In this document: one piece after another, positions 37,001-42,375 of the stretch | Position numbering within the stretch: position 1 is the first letter of the stretch | How the letters are laid out: every line of letters begins with the position of its first letter | DNA from: Meghimatium bilineatum | Lineage: Eukaryota > Mollusca > Gastropoda > Stylommatophora > Philomycidae | NCBI GenBank assembly: GCA_034231615.1 | Contig: CM067306.1 | Span: 67,797,579-67,861,578, forward strand | Direction of reading: 5' to 3' | Length of the DNA: 64,000 nucleotides | Position numbers and translations under genes: made by a program | Notes under the pieces: model-generated | Told to the model about the DNA's origin: nothing | Seen by the model: only the letters and a program-made list of their open reading frames with translations | Database searches by the model: none

Positions 37001-40000
37001 AATGATGCTTGGTATATTGTCCATAATTCTTGGGAAGTTTTTCCTGTCCCATGTTGGGTATGTGTTAAAGGTGTTTAGTGGTTTTAGGTTTTGTAGGTCT
37101 GTATCTGTGAGTGATTTCTGGAGCTGTTTAGCGGAGTGTAGAAAGCTACCTCTTTTGAGTCGCTCTTTTGTAGGTCTGCTTAGTCTTTGGTTCATTTGAT
37201 GACTCTCCAAACATTTGAACTTTGCATACTGTGTGAGGATTTTTTCATTTCTTCTTTCTTCCATTGATGGCAAACCTGTGCATGTTTCCATTTCTGTGAT
37301 TGGGGTAGTATTCATACCACCTGTTATAATTCTGAGATTGCGGTTTTGTATCTTTGAGATCTTTTGAGTGTTACTCTTGGCTGCAGTCCCCCATGCTGAC
37401 ATTCCATATTCCAAAGCTGGTCTTACATAACCTGTATATGCTCTACTTAGAATTTTTCCATTTGCACCCCAATCTGTTCCAGCCAATTTTTTAAGGAGTG
37501 CTGTCCTCATTGTACCTTTTGTTTGGCACTTGTCTATGTGCTGTTTCCATGTAAGTCTTGGATCAAAAGTGACTCCAAGGTATGTAGGTGTCTCATCTTT
37601 TGGCAATGTTTGACCATTTATGGTTAGTAGGATTTTCTGTGGTTTGGTGGACATGCTGAAGATGGTATAGGTAGTTTTTTGGGCATTGATAGACATGGCC
37701 CATTGGTCTGTCCACTTGGCCAAATTGTCCATAGTTTCTTGCAACCTTATTTTTGTTGTGCCTACGCTCTCTTCACTGCACCATATCGCCAGATCGTCTG
37801 CATACATTGCAGCATTTACTTTACGCGAGAGAATTTGGTTAATGTCATTCATAAATATAAGGAACAGAGTGGGGGATAGAACACCTCCCTGTGGTACTCC
37901 ATGCTTAAAGAGTTTCTTTCTGCTATGCTTCATTTCAAGCTTCACTGCTGCTTTTCGGTTGTGCAGGTAGTGTTTTATCCAGTAATACATGCGCCCTGTC
38001 ACTTTGTTTTGTTGTAGTTTAAGGAGGAGTCCATCTTTCCATACACAATCAAAGGCTTTTTCCATATCTACCCACACCACTGATGTCTGCTTTTTTTCTT
38101 GGAAAGCATCCTCTACTTCCTGGGCAATTAGTGTAATCTGGTCTTCAGTTGATCTACACTTTCTGAAGCCAGCTTGCTGATTTAGCAGGATTTTATTTTT
38201 TTCTAGGAACCACATCATTCTTTTGTTTACCAGGCGCTCCATTAATTTGCAAACACAGCTGGTCAGACTTATTGGGCGATAGCTGTCCACCTTATTTTTT
38301 GGCTTGCCTTTCTTGTGGATGGGTATCATTATGGCGGTTTTCCACACCTGTGGCACTAGACCTCTATCCCAACAGTTGTTAAAAAATTTTATTAATTTCT
38401 TTTTTGCTGATGGTCCGATGTGAATTAGCAGTTCATTTGGTATGTCATCAGGGCCAGGTGATTTCCTAAGTTTTAATACTGCTAGTTCTTCATTTAGTTC
38501 ATTGATCGTGAAAGGAATATTCATGACATCTTGTTTATCTTTGCTGATCTCTTTTTCGATATTCCGTAGTTCTTTTCTTACTTATCTTCTCCTATTTTCA
38601 TCGACTTTGTGGCAGGCAGTACTTTGGTAATGCTGTATAAAGTGATTTGCAGCCTTCTTTCCTGTGAGTACATCTCCACCATTCTCTATAGCTACTGGTG
38701 CTGTTTTGTTATCTTCATTGTTGAGCATTTTTGTTATTTTCCATAGCTTTCTTCCCTCTTTGTCGAAGTTTAAATTTTCTGTTTTTTCGTGCCAGCTTTT
38801 CCTTGTGTTTGTAATTGTTGTTTTTCTTAGTTTGGCTACAGCAGCTTTTAGTGATATGTTGTTTTCTGTGGATGGGCTTTTTTCTGCTGTGTCTCTGGCC
38901 TTTGACACTTCTTTCTCCAACTCATCGAGTTCGTCAGACCAGTACGGTTTGTAATTTTTCCTAGCACCTCTTGGTATGGTTTGCTTGGCTGCTTGAAGAA
39001 GTGCAGAAGCCAGGAGTTGTGCAGTTTTGTTCACGTTTTTAATCCTTGGATTTAAGGTTTTTGTGAATTTGTCTGTCAGGTCAGCAAACTTACTCCAGTT
39101 TGCTTTCTTGAAGTTCCATCTGGGTGTGGTTGTAGGGCCAGCAGGGGTATGGTTAATGTCAATGGTGAGTTTGATGGGGCGATGGTCACTTCCACCAAGC
39201 TGCTCCAGCACTTCCCTGTATGTTATTTTCGCTAAGGCGTCTGTTGCAAAGGCTAGGTCAGGGGTTGAGGTGGTGTGCCATCTTCTAGAGTAGAAAGTTG
39301 GGTGGTCTTCAGGTTCATTAAGCAGTTGAAGTTTCACCTCACACTGCCAGTCTTCCACTTCTTCTCCTCTAGTATCTTGTTCTGTATATCCCCAACTCTG
39401 TGAGTGGCTATTGAAGTCACCAATTACAAGACAGTTATCTTTTTCTGTGTTAATTGTGTGTAGAGATAGGCTCTTGTCTTGTGGACAGTAATAGTTATAT
39501 ACTGTGACCTCTTTAGTTGGAAGGGTTAGACAGGTTCCAATGATTTCAGCCTGTTCTTCTGTGTCTACTCGAATTTCAGAGGCAACGATATTGTTTTTCA
39601 CAAGTATAAGAACTCCTCCTTTATGTCTTTTTTCTCTGTCGTTCCGAAATGTTTGGTATCCTCGGATGTTGAATCTATTGTTGTTTGTGAGGTGTGTTTC
39701 CTGTATGCATGCTATGTCGATTTCCTCTGTGTGTAATCGGTTTGCAAGTGCAGTCTTTTTATTGTACACGCCCTCTGCATTCCACTGCAATATTTTTAAG
39801 TGCTTATTTTTGTCTGCATCATGATCTATATATGATTTTTTTGAACCAGTAGTTTTTTTCCTCTGATCTCTTTTCCTGGCTCCACAAATTGAGACAGAGG
39901 TACCACCAGTCGCTGAGGGTGGGCTCCTTCGAGGCTTAGAGCCCGGCACTTCATCCACCTGACGGGATTCCACAGATGAAGCACCAAAACGAATCATCTG

Positions 40001-41289
40001 TAACCTTTTATTTGACATGTGAAGTCATTGCGTGACACTGTGGTTTTCAGCCTTGGCTGGACTATTTTGTACCTTTCGGTCCAGTGTCTCCGTCTTCCAT
40101 CTTACTTTTGAGTCAGGATGTGTTTCCCTAGCCCTTATCCATCCAAGGATTGTCCACAGGGCAGTGGAGGTTTCATTTTGGAGTTTTCCTTCTCCTAGAC
40201 AGCTTGCCTAACAGGGTTAACGAGCACCATCTGCCCGGGGTTTTGAGGTAGAGTTCCCCTCTCCTAGGATAATTTTTTTGTTGCCAGGTATTCATTATCC
40301 TCCTCTGTGGTTTATTTCTTGTAATCTAAGACACCTCTCATTCAGGGAAGGTGATTTAAGAACATTGCTCTCTCTTGTTCTAATATCTATAATTTCCCAT
40401 TTACCCTACCCAACCCTCTAACCCTACCTAAACCCTATCCCTACCCCCCTCCCCTCCCCCCTGGCACATTCCTGGAGTGGGGTCAGTGACCCCACTCCAG
40501 CAACCTGAGCTTATAGCGGCTCATACTAGCTTTGATGCTGCCAGTCAATGGACATATGGGGTATTTCAGTGGGAATATCAGCGCCGACTGATATCCCACC
40601 CCGTCCTCGTGGTCAGCGACACCGTTTGGTCAGCGGCTGTTTATTTGCCCAGAGGGTTATTCACAGCTGGCCTCAAGAGGCTTTTCCACTATCCGCCACC
40701 TGTGGACGCTCCTGGTAGGGGTCGGTATCCCCCGCAGGGATTACACAGTATTATTACCAGTATTTTACTACCTCTGCCTATACACAGGTGTTCAACTTTT
40801 GTCACACTGTGGACATTAAAATCACATCCTCTGCTTGTGAGATGACCAGTTTATACACGGAAATATACAGGATATTTTTCATTGGTTAATTTGTTATTCA
40901 ATTGTTGTATTGGTTAATTTGTTTCTCATTGAATTTTTAACTCAATTATTGTGTATTCTATGGATAGTTGAATTGTTGTTGTATGAACATTTTCAGATAT
41001 AGTCAAAGAGTTGACAATAGATAAAAATACCCCACAAGCTGAGCGCAGACATCAACTATTGTTACGTGCTTCTAACATCAGTGAACGAGCGAAGCTTGTC
41101 CTTCTAGCTAAGCAGTTAAATATTCTGAGGGAGTTACGTCGAGCGACCCCTGTTGGTTGGTCCAAGGAGAAGGTGCAGGAATACTTTGAATGGGCATTTA
41201 ATCTTGTGGCAGGACTGAGGAAGACTAATGCAGCCCTAGAGGCAAGCTTAGATTCACTGTTTTCTGAGAGAGGTTTTGGTGCTGTCTAG
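21364..41289 (+). CDS. HDDC3/MESH1-like HD-domain protein, catalytic residues replaced
   Basis: Four exons join in frame (145, 56, 82 and 293 nt; intron phases 1, 0, 1) to give 191 residues; human MESH1 has 179. All junctions use GT and AG. MESH1 hydrolyses ppGpp in vitro and is an NADPH phosphatase. The alignment is nearly gap-free: FAAIKHKHMRREDEQQTPYI with NHL in exon 1, NEGGISDLSVLQ in exon 2, SLLHVTIEETDTSYFELLAE in exon 3, and GWSKEKVQEYFEWA in exon 4. His46 and His72 match the metal-binding His residues, but the HD motif is HV (Val73), the ED pair is EE (76-77), and the later metal Asp is Lys133 (LLAKQLNIL against LADKLYNL). With two of four metal ligands gone, hydrolysis is unlikely. 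The open frame and the AATAAA 76 nt past the stop suggest a live gene, not a pseudogene. An intact HDDC3 elsewhere in the genome is expected but unseen. Coordinates give the whole span; introns are included. Confidence 0.85.
21740..23420 (-). mobile_element. RTE-E: long antisense RTE-like copy in intron 1
   Basis: The minus-strand reading from 23067 gives TYRTVALISQVSQILLQIIM, then EIHEVQAGFRVGRGTRDHIF. Degraded FIDYTKAFD, LYHEQHAAVRVEG, SGVRQGCTLSPYIFNIYV and RYADDTVLL follow near 22850-22480. These are RT motifs 1-5 in order. The tail reaches about 21740 (KRHDS-like, basic region). Several stops make it inactive. Its 3' half matches 18150-18860. On the + strand it sits between exons 1 and 2 of the HDDC3-like gene. 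Confidence 0.85.
23440..23790. repeat. About 20-24-bp minisatellite next to exon 2
   Basis: Units such as GTCTATATTGTTACTAGTTT and GGTCTATATTGTTGCTTGTT are repeated about 15 times. The array stops 20 bp before exon 2 and supplies the T-rich tract before its acceptor. Confidence 0.9.
23810..23865 (+). CDS. HDDC3-like coding exon 2
   Basis: 56 nt between TTCTATTGCAG and GTAAGATAG. With the base from exon 1 it encodes DTSYILINEGGISDLSVLQ, which aligns without gaps to the MESH1 GVARILTHEAGITDIVVLQ segment. Confidence 0.85.
23930..24115. repeat. About 54-bp tandem repeat, 3 copies
   Basis: CCTACATAGTGAGGCTTTCC, then TTATGTGGTGCATGCCA-like and AATGTGGAAG, repeated with variation. Confidence 0.75.
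24225..24368. repeat. 63-bp tandem repeat, 2.3 copies
   Basis: CCAATTGAAGTAGGGAGTAA, then AAACTAATTACTCATAATTT, then CTTGGGATTAAAACAACATCAT, repeated at 24228, 24291 and 24354. Confidence 0.9.
24540..24900 (+). pseudogene. LINE RNase H relic
   Basis: The phrase CCTGGACACACAGATGATAG and its continuation translate as PGHTDDRGNE with a frameshift before QADLAQ. This is the PGHxxxxGNExAD signature of RNase H. The rest is too decayed to follow. Confidence 0.45.
24901..25379. other. No recognisable gene
   Basis: AT-rich intronic sequence (intron 2 of the HDDC3-like gene) without a nameable repeat. Confidence 0.4.
25380..25560. repeat. About 62-bp tandem repeat, 3 copies
   Basis: AACTGAATTCCCCCAATTGT, then AAATAGATTTGTAATCAATT, then GCAGTGTCCA-ATTT, repeated three times with substitutions. 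Confidence 0.85.
25700..26000 (+). pseudogene. RTE-type ORF C-terminal relic
   Basis: The reading KLQLFGNKKRDNCLERQIME, then MNMMLENSSRMAQDRKRYRK, then FIGKTSFGRECVT and a stop matches the relics at 43271-43475 (KTTFGKEYVT end) and, antisense, at 50990-51165. It is a common 3' end of one LINE family. Confidence 0.65.
26040..26600. repeat. 65-bp minisatellite, left part (about 8 copies)
   Basis: The unit is GAACTTGGAAGATGTTATAG, ATGTCATTAGATGGCACCGT, GTCTAGGGCATCAGCAGGTG, TACCA. The array resumes at 29278-29340 after the LINE-A copy inserted in it. Confidence 0.95.
26601..29268 (+). mobile_element. LINE-A copy inserted in the 65-bp minisatellite
   Basis: The flanking repeats AGTAGGTGT (26592-26600) and AGTAGTTGT (29269-29277) form a probable TSD with one mismatch. 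The 5' UTR and the first 70 codons match LINE-A. Most of the endonuclease and the RT front are replaced by about 200 bp of unrelated DNA (27046-27246). RT resumes at QGGVL (27535) and YAD (27625, with a small deletion after it). Then come thumb, RNase H (VYTDGSAQNAV near 28505) and a duplicated 3' end (29165-29268). There are many lesions. Confidence 0.9.
27276..27427 (-). mobile_element. 152-bp LINE tail inserted in the LINE-A copy, 13-bp TSD
   Basis: It is flanked by exact AACTCAAGAATGT at 27263-27275 and 27428-27440. On the minus strand the insert reads RRTITRERFTIGIRNNEDLK, then QIAMKRETWKSMTSALCAVF, then GPRGITN and a stop, with a TAACTAACTA end. This is a severely 5'-truncated RTE-like ORF end. 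Confidence 0.85.
29350..30440. repeat. 43-bp minisatellite, about 20 copies
   Basis: The unit is GATGTACTAGAGCTCCATCA, TGCCCAGGGCGGTAGGTCTA, AAT. It is interrupted once, by the hAT-type MITE at 29620-29817. A shift from AGAGCTCC to AGAGTTCC variants along the array indicates block-wise expansion. Confidence 0.95.
29620..29817. mobile_element. hAT-type MITE (198 bp) with 8-bp TSD
   Basis: It starts CAGGGCTATTCAACT and ends AATTGAATAGCTCTG, giving terminal inverted repeats of about 14 bp. It is flanked by exact GTCTAGAT at 29612-29619 and 29818-29825. An 8-bp duplication and CAG-starting termini fit the hAT superfamily. An internal GGGCCAAATTTGGCCC palindrome-like segment lies near the right end. 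There is no coding capacity. Confidence 0.88.
30445..30725. repeat. 55-bp minisatellite, 5 near-identical copies
   Basis: The unit is TTATATGGGAGCAGTTGAAT, AACTTCTCAGACTGATTGTT, ATTCTCCTCAAGAAG, starting at 30451, 30506, 30561, 30616 and 30671. The near-identity implies a recent expansion. Confidence 0.97.
30930..31011 (+). CDS. HDDC3-like coding exon 3
   Basis: 82 nt between AATCTGCAG and GTAAGTACA. It encodes ASLLHVTIEETDTSYFELLA and EFGEDIA, aligned to MESH1 AALLHDTVEDTDTTLDEVEL. The catalytic HD is HV here. Its last 25 nt belong to the first unit of a 43-bp tandem array. Confidence 0.85.
30987..31359 (+). repeat. 43-bp tandem repeat of the exon 3 / 5' splice-site junction
   Basis: Units start at 30987, 31030, 31073, 31116, 31159, 31202, 31245 and 31288, with a diverged ninth at 31331. 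Each has GCAG, then AGTTTGGGGAAGATATAGCT, then A|GTAAGTACAGCTTATATT. So each repeats the last 25 exonic bases, a strong 5' splice site, and an acceptor-like ATATTGCAG. Only the first donor (31012) keeps the HDDC3-like frame: reading on past it meets TAG at the end of the second unit. Confidence 0.95.
31560..31725. repeat. 29-bp minisatellite, 5 copies
   Basis: CATATGGATGTGAGGTTGGA then CAATTGGAA, repeated almost exactly. Confidence 0.95.
31742..32115 (+). pseudogene. RTE-C 3' relic, strongly decayed
   Basis: Fragments INIMRNINVLAGQQEHLMAV and KLVWFDHVSRHDSL align to the RTE-C text [11 protein letters not shown] and [14 protein letters not shown]. The end CACCCTATCACCCTGAGGGG then TTATTCATTTGATG is the family 3' end. 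Confidence 0.7.
32160..32485. repeat. About 24-28-bp minisatellite (TTGGTTAATTTGTAACT)
   Basis: The unit is built on ATTGGTTAATTTGTAACTAT with variable T-rich spacers, about 12 copies. The same word recurs at 40880-40925, just before exon 4, so the intron once carried more of it or was rearranged. Confidence 0.85.
32486..33430. other. No recognisable gene; short G-run
   Basis: Intronic AT-rich DNA. A G-homopolymer of about 12 stands at about 32629-32640. No coding homology is seen. Confidence 0.4.
33431..34134. repeat. PLE-terminus-like motif, A-rich stretch and CA/TA microsatellite
   Basis: About 33485-33530 (minus reading GGTCCCAATTGGACCGACAC then GTTGACTG) looks like a decayed Penelope-type terminal repeat. 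The stretch to 33900 is purine-rich and low-complexity, with spurious open frames. From 33900 it grades into CACATA and (TA)n repeats. No real gene is supported. Confidence 0.45.
34135..34979 (-). mobile_element. RTE-C: longest copy, 5'-truncated at the RT catalytic core
   Basis: One open frame (about 275 codons of element sequence) begins GGRPICNLCFADDIDLIAGS. It continues through LQELTSKLEKVTSKYGMEIN, the thumb ([20 protein letters not shown]), [20 protein letters not shown] and [20 protein letters not shown] to ASNVVPLRP and a stop. FADD is the RT catalytic motif. The 3' end CAATAAACCCATAACCC (plus strand) is the family terminus. The 5' end is fused to a (CA)n tract. It is open but lacks the endonuclease and most of the RT fingers. 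Confidence 0.9.
34980..36076. other. (CA)n tract and AT-rich intronic DNA
   Basis: (CA)n stands at 34983-35017, then ATACATAC-like low-complexity sequence to about 35420. 35430-36076 shows nothing recognisable. Confidence 0.5.
36122..38524 (-). CDS. LINE-B reverse transcriptase-RNase H ORF, intact
   Basis: 800 residues. It copies element RNA at the nicked target and removes the RNA strand. RT motifs: SPGPDDIPNELL (22-33), SYRPISLTS (81-89), QAGFRKCRSTEDQ (117-129), WVDMEKAFD (151-159), HGVPQGGVLSPTLF (208-221), MYADDLAIW (240-248) and PTYLGVTFDPRLTW (313-326). RNase H runs about 535-665: VYTDGSA (Asp541), FKAEMEA (Glu581), FLTDAKS (Asp608) and PGHCGIPGNEKADLLA (Asp659), so the DEDD set is complete. 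After RFRTGHNRLRSHM-type text, a CNCG...EH-x-x-HAC cluster (Cys742, Cys744, His753, Cys758) may bind zinc. The start ATG lies 55 bp after the upstream stop, in the same frame. Translation needs either readthrough of that stop or reinitiation at this ATG; neither is shown. Confidence 0.9.
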   Translation of the reverse strand: MNIPFTINELNEELAVLKLRKSPGPDDIPNELLIHIGPSAKKKLIKFFNNCWDRGLVPQVWKTAIMIPIHKKGKPKNKVDSYRPISLTSCVCKLMERLVNKRMMWFLEKNKILLNQQAGFRKCRSTEDQITLIAQEVEDAFQEKKQTSVVWVDMEKAFDCVWKDGLLLKLQQNKVTGRMYYWIKHYLHNRKAAVKLEMKHSRKKLFKHGVPQGGVLSPTLFLIFMNDINQILSRKVNAAMYADDLAIWCSEESVGTTKIRLQETMDNLAKWTDQWAMSINAQKTTYTIFSMSTKPQKILLTINGQTLPKDETPTYLGVTFDPRLTWKQHIDKCQTKGTMRTALLKKLAGTDWGANGKILSRAYTGYVRPALEYGMSAWGTAAKSNTQKISKIQNRNLRIITGGMNTTPITEMETCTGLPSMEERRNEKILTQYAKFKCLESHQMNQRLSRPTKERLKRGSFLHSAKQLQKSLTDTDLQNLKPLNTFNTYPTWDRKNFPRIMDNIPSIISKTETTIQVLKETTKNHIQKAYPKDIWTHVYTDGSAKEAVLDGGSGIYIVTPDGKEIEKSIPTGKHSTNFKAEMEAIIEAAKMLINCLPSHNRHVVFLTDAKSVLQALKDPKNTSMNELTACLLHLSSTTKETVLQWIPGHCGIPGNEKADLLARKGGSLEQIENDNTYYESKTMLKAEYKKKWKQMHPTAEPNDPYHQMSRKEQTIIFRLRTGHNRLRSHMFRKLKIGETDLCNCGLSPETAEHILHACQLYQEEREKIWPTETALLPDLRGSMDDLKRITQFIEAIGAVT
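38522..38584 (-). other. LINE-B linker: in-frame TAA followed by in-frame ATG
   Basis: The codons ...AGG AGA AGA TAA GTA AGA... lead in the same frame to GAT GTC ATG AAT ATT CC. LINE-A has ...GAC AAA CAA TAG GAG GTT... leading to GAA GTC ATG GAG GCA CC. Both have the pattern Val-Met-x-x-Pro-x-Thr at the downstream ATG. The arrangement suits either readthrough or stop-reinitiation. Confidence 0.8.
38582..40018 (-). CDS. LINE-B APE-type endonuclease ORF, intact
   Basis: 478 residues. The N-terminal 70 residues are basic and Ser/Pro/Thr-rich. The endonuclease fold follows: KILQWNAEG (Asn80), CIQETHL (Glu107), VIGDFNSHSQSWGY (Asp201, Asn203), STPDLAF and GGSDHRPI (Asp278, His279). The first possible ATG of the open stretch is used as start. 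The frame ends at TAA (38584-38582) after KVDENRRR. Reading past it gives VRKELRNIEKEISKDKQDVM and so runs straight into the RT ORF with no shift. The endonuclease of LINE-A ends at the neighbouring codon of the same linker. Confidence 0.88.
   Translation of the reverse strand: MSNKRLQMIRFGASSVESRQVDEVPGSKPRRSPPSATGGTSVSICGARKRDQRKKTTGSKKSYIDHDADKNKHLKILQWNAEGVYNKKTALANRLHTEEIDIACIQETHLTNNNRFNIRGYQTFRNDREKRHKGGVLILVKNNIVASEIRVDTEEQAEIIGTCLTLPTKEVTVYNYYCPQDKSLSLHTINTEKDNCLVIGDFNSHSQSWGYTEQDTRGEEVEDWQCEVKLQLLNEPEDHPTFYSRRWHTTSTPDLAFATDALAKITYREVLEQLGGSDHRPIKLTIDINHTPAGPTTTPRWNFKKANWSKFADLTDKFTKTLNPRIKNVNKTAQLLASALLQAAKQTIPRGARKNYKPYWSDELDELEKEVSKARDTAEKSPSTENNISLKAAVAKLRKTTITNTRKSWHEKTENLNFDKEGRKLWKITKMLNNEDNKTAPVAIENGGDVLTGKKAANHFIQHYQSTACHKVDENRRR
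40019..40738 (-). promoter_or_regulatory. LINE-B 5' UTR with G-tracts and a long hairpin
   Basis: No ORF1 is open here on the element strand. The minus strand has clustered G-runs at 40405-40461 (GGGGGGAGGGGAGGGGGG, then GGGATAGGG, GGGTTAGAGGG), and these could form G-quadruplexes. They lie just downstream (in the element sense) of the perfect 29-nt hairpin at 40472-40500. An internal promoter would be expected in this UTR by analogy with other LINEs; none is mapped. Confidence 0.6.
40472..40500. repeat. Perfect 14-bp-arm palindrome in LINE-B 5' UTR
   Basis: CTGGAGTGGGGTCA, centre G, TGACCCCACTCCAG. The arms are perfectly complementary. Confidence 0.9.
40997..41289 (+). CDS. HDDC3-like terminal coding exon 4
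   Basis: The acceptor is ACATTTTCAG and the stop TAG is at 41287-41289. It encodes the C-terminal 96 residues: IVKELTIDKNTPQAERRHQL, then ASNISERAKLVLLAKQLNIL, RRATPVGWSKEKVQEYFEWA and a final helix ending ERGFGAV. It aligns with MESH1 up to the last helix. The metal-binding Asp of KLADKLYNL is replaced by Lys133. Confidence 0.88.
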
Positions 41290-41364
41290 GGAGGGGGGTT
41301 TAGGACATTCCAATGCATTTTATTTTGCCAGTGATATCAGCATATTCTATGATACAACATGTGC

Positions 41365-41370
41365 AATAAA
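41365..41370 (+). promoter_or_regulatory. Polyadenylation signal of the HDDC3-like gene
   Basis: AATAAA 76 nt after the stop codon, followed by a GT-rich sequence (ATATGTTGAGTTT). This suits a short 3' UTR. Confidence 0.65.
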
Positions 41371-41389
41371 TATATGTTGAGTTTACTAG

Positions 41390-41870
41390 CATATGTCAGA
41401 TATATTAGGATATGTTTGATATACTGAGATATGTGAGTATACTATGATATATTGTGTATCCTATGATATGTTGGGTATACTGGGATATGTCAGATGTATT
41501 AGAATATGTGAGTATACTAGGATATGTTGGGTGTACTGGGATATGTTGGGTGTACTGGGATATGTTGGGTATACTACAATGTGTTGAGTATACTGGGATA
41601 TGTTGGGTATACTGGGATATGTCAGATGTATTATAATATGTTGGGTATCCTACAATGTGTTGAGTATACTGGGATATTTTGGGTATACTAGGATATGTTG
41701 AATATATTAGGATATGTTGGGTATACTGGGATATGTTGAGTATACTGGGATATGTTGAGTATACTGGGATATGTTGAGTATACTGGGATATGTTGGTATA
41801 CTGGGATATGTTGGTATACTGGGATATGTTGAGTATACTGGGATATGTTGAGTATACTAAAGTGAGTTAG
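41390..41870. repeat. About 19-bp satellite (ACTGGGATATGTTGAGTAT)
   Basis: About 24 units of ACTGGGATATGTTGAGTAT and variants (ACTAGGATATGTTGGGTAT, TTAGGATATG). The same motif in reverse complement stands at 41990-42115 and 43480-43690. Confidence 0.95.
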
Positions 41871-41989
41871 TATAAAAACAATTGTTAGCTTATTCTCTTT
41901 AGGAGGAAGCCATTGATACAGGGGGCATATTTTTGATGTGTGATTTTTAAAATTACTAACATTATCCTAGTATGTGCCAAAATATCTTA

Positions 41990-42115
41990 GTACATTAACA
42001 TATGTTGATGTATCCCAACATGCCCTGTATTCCAACATATCCCAGTATTCCAACATATCCTAGTATACCCAACATATCCTAATATACTCAACATATCCTA
42101 GTATACCCAAACAAT
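41990..42115. repeat. Same 19-bp satellite, inverted orientation
   Basis: Units such as CAACATATCCTAGTATACCC are the reverse complement of the 41390-41870 units. The two blocks form a large imperfect inverted repeat with a 120-bp spacer. Confidence 0.85.
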
Positions 42116-42375
42116 GGCAGGGTACTAACATACAAACCAAATTGTGTTTACTACGAACATGTGGTGACATATGGATATGAAGCATGAGACTAAAAACAAT
42201 GGCCATGAGAATAACATCATTTGAATTAAAGTACTATTTAAAAAAATCTGAAAATACCATGGACAGCAAGGAAAACAAACCAGGAGGTGCTAAAAACAAT
42301 TTAACGTCCAGGAAGGTTGGCTTCTGAACACCATATTAAAGAAAAAAAACTAGTTGTTTTTTTCTGTCACATTAA

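Larger units (their letters stand above)
36090..40738 (-). mobile_element. LINE-B: full-length I-like LINE with perfect 13-bp TSD
   Basis: The 13-bp repeat GATTACACAGTAT stands at 36077-36089 and 40739-40751. Element order on the minus strand: a 5' UTR of about 720 bp, an endonuclease ORF (40018-38582), an in-frame stop, an RT-RNase H ORF (38524-36122) and a GAAGAAGAAGAAG tail. No frameshift is present, all RT and RNase H catalytic residues are kept and the TSD is exact, so this is a recent insertion. It lies in intron 3 of the HDDC3-like gene, antisense to it, 258 bp before exon 4. Relatives: 63241-64000 (-) and 11800-12290 (-). There is no gag-type ORF1. Confidence 0.95.

Noticed and set aside
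36152..39824. Several + strand open frames of 60-106 codons
   Set aside because: They are antisense shadows of the LINE-B endonuclease and RT-RNase H ORFs.
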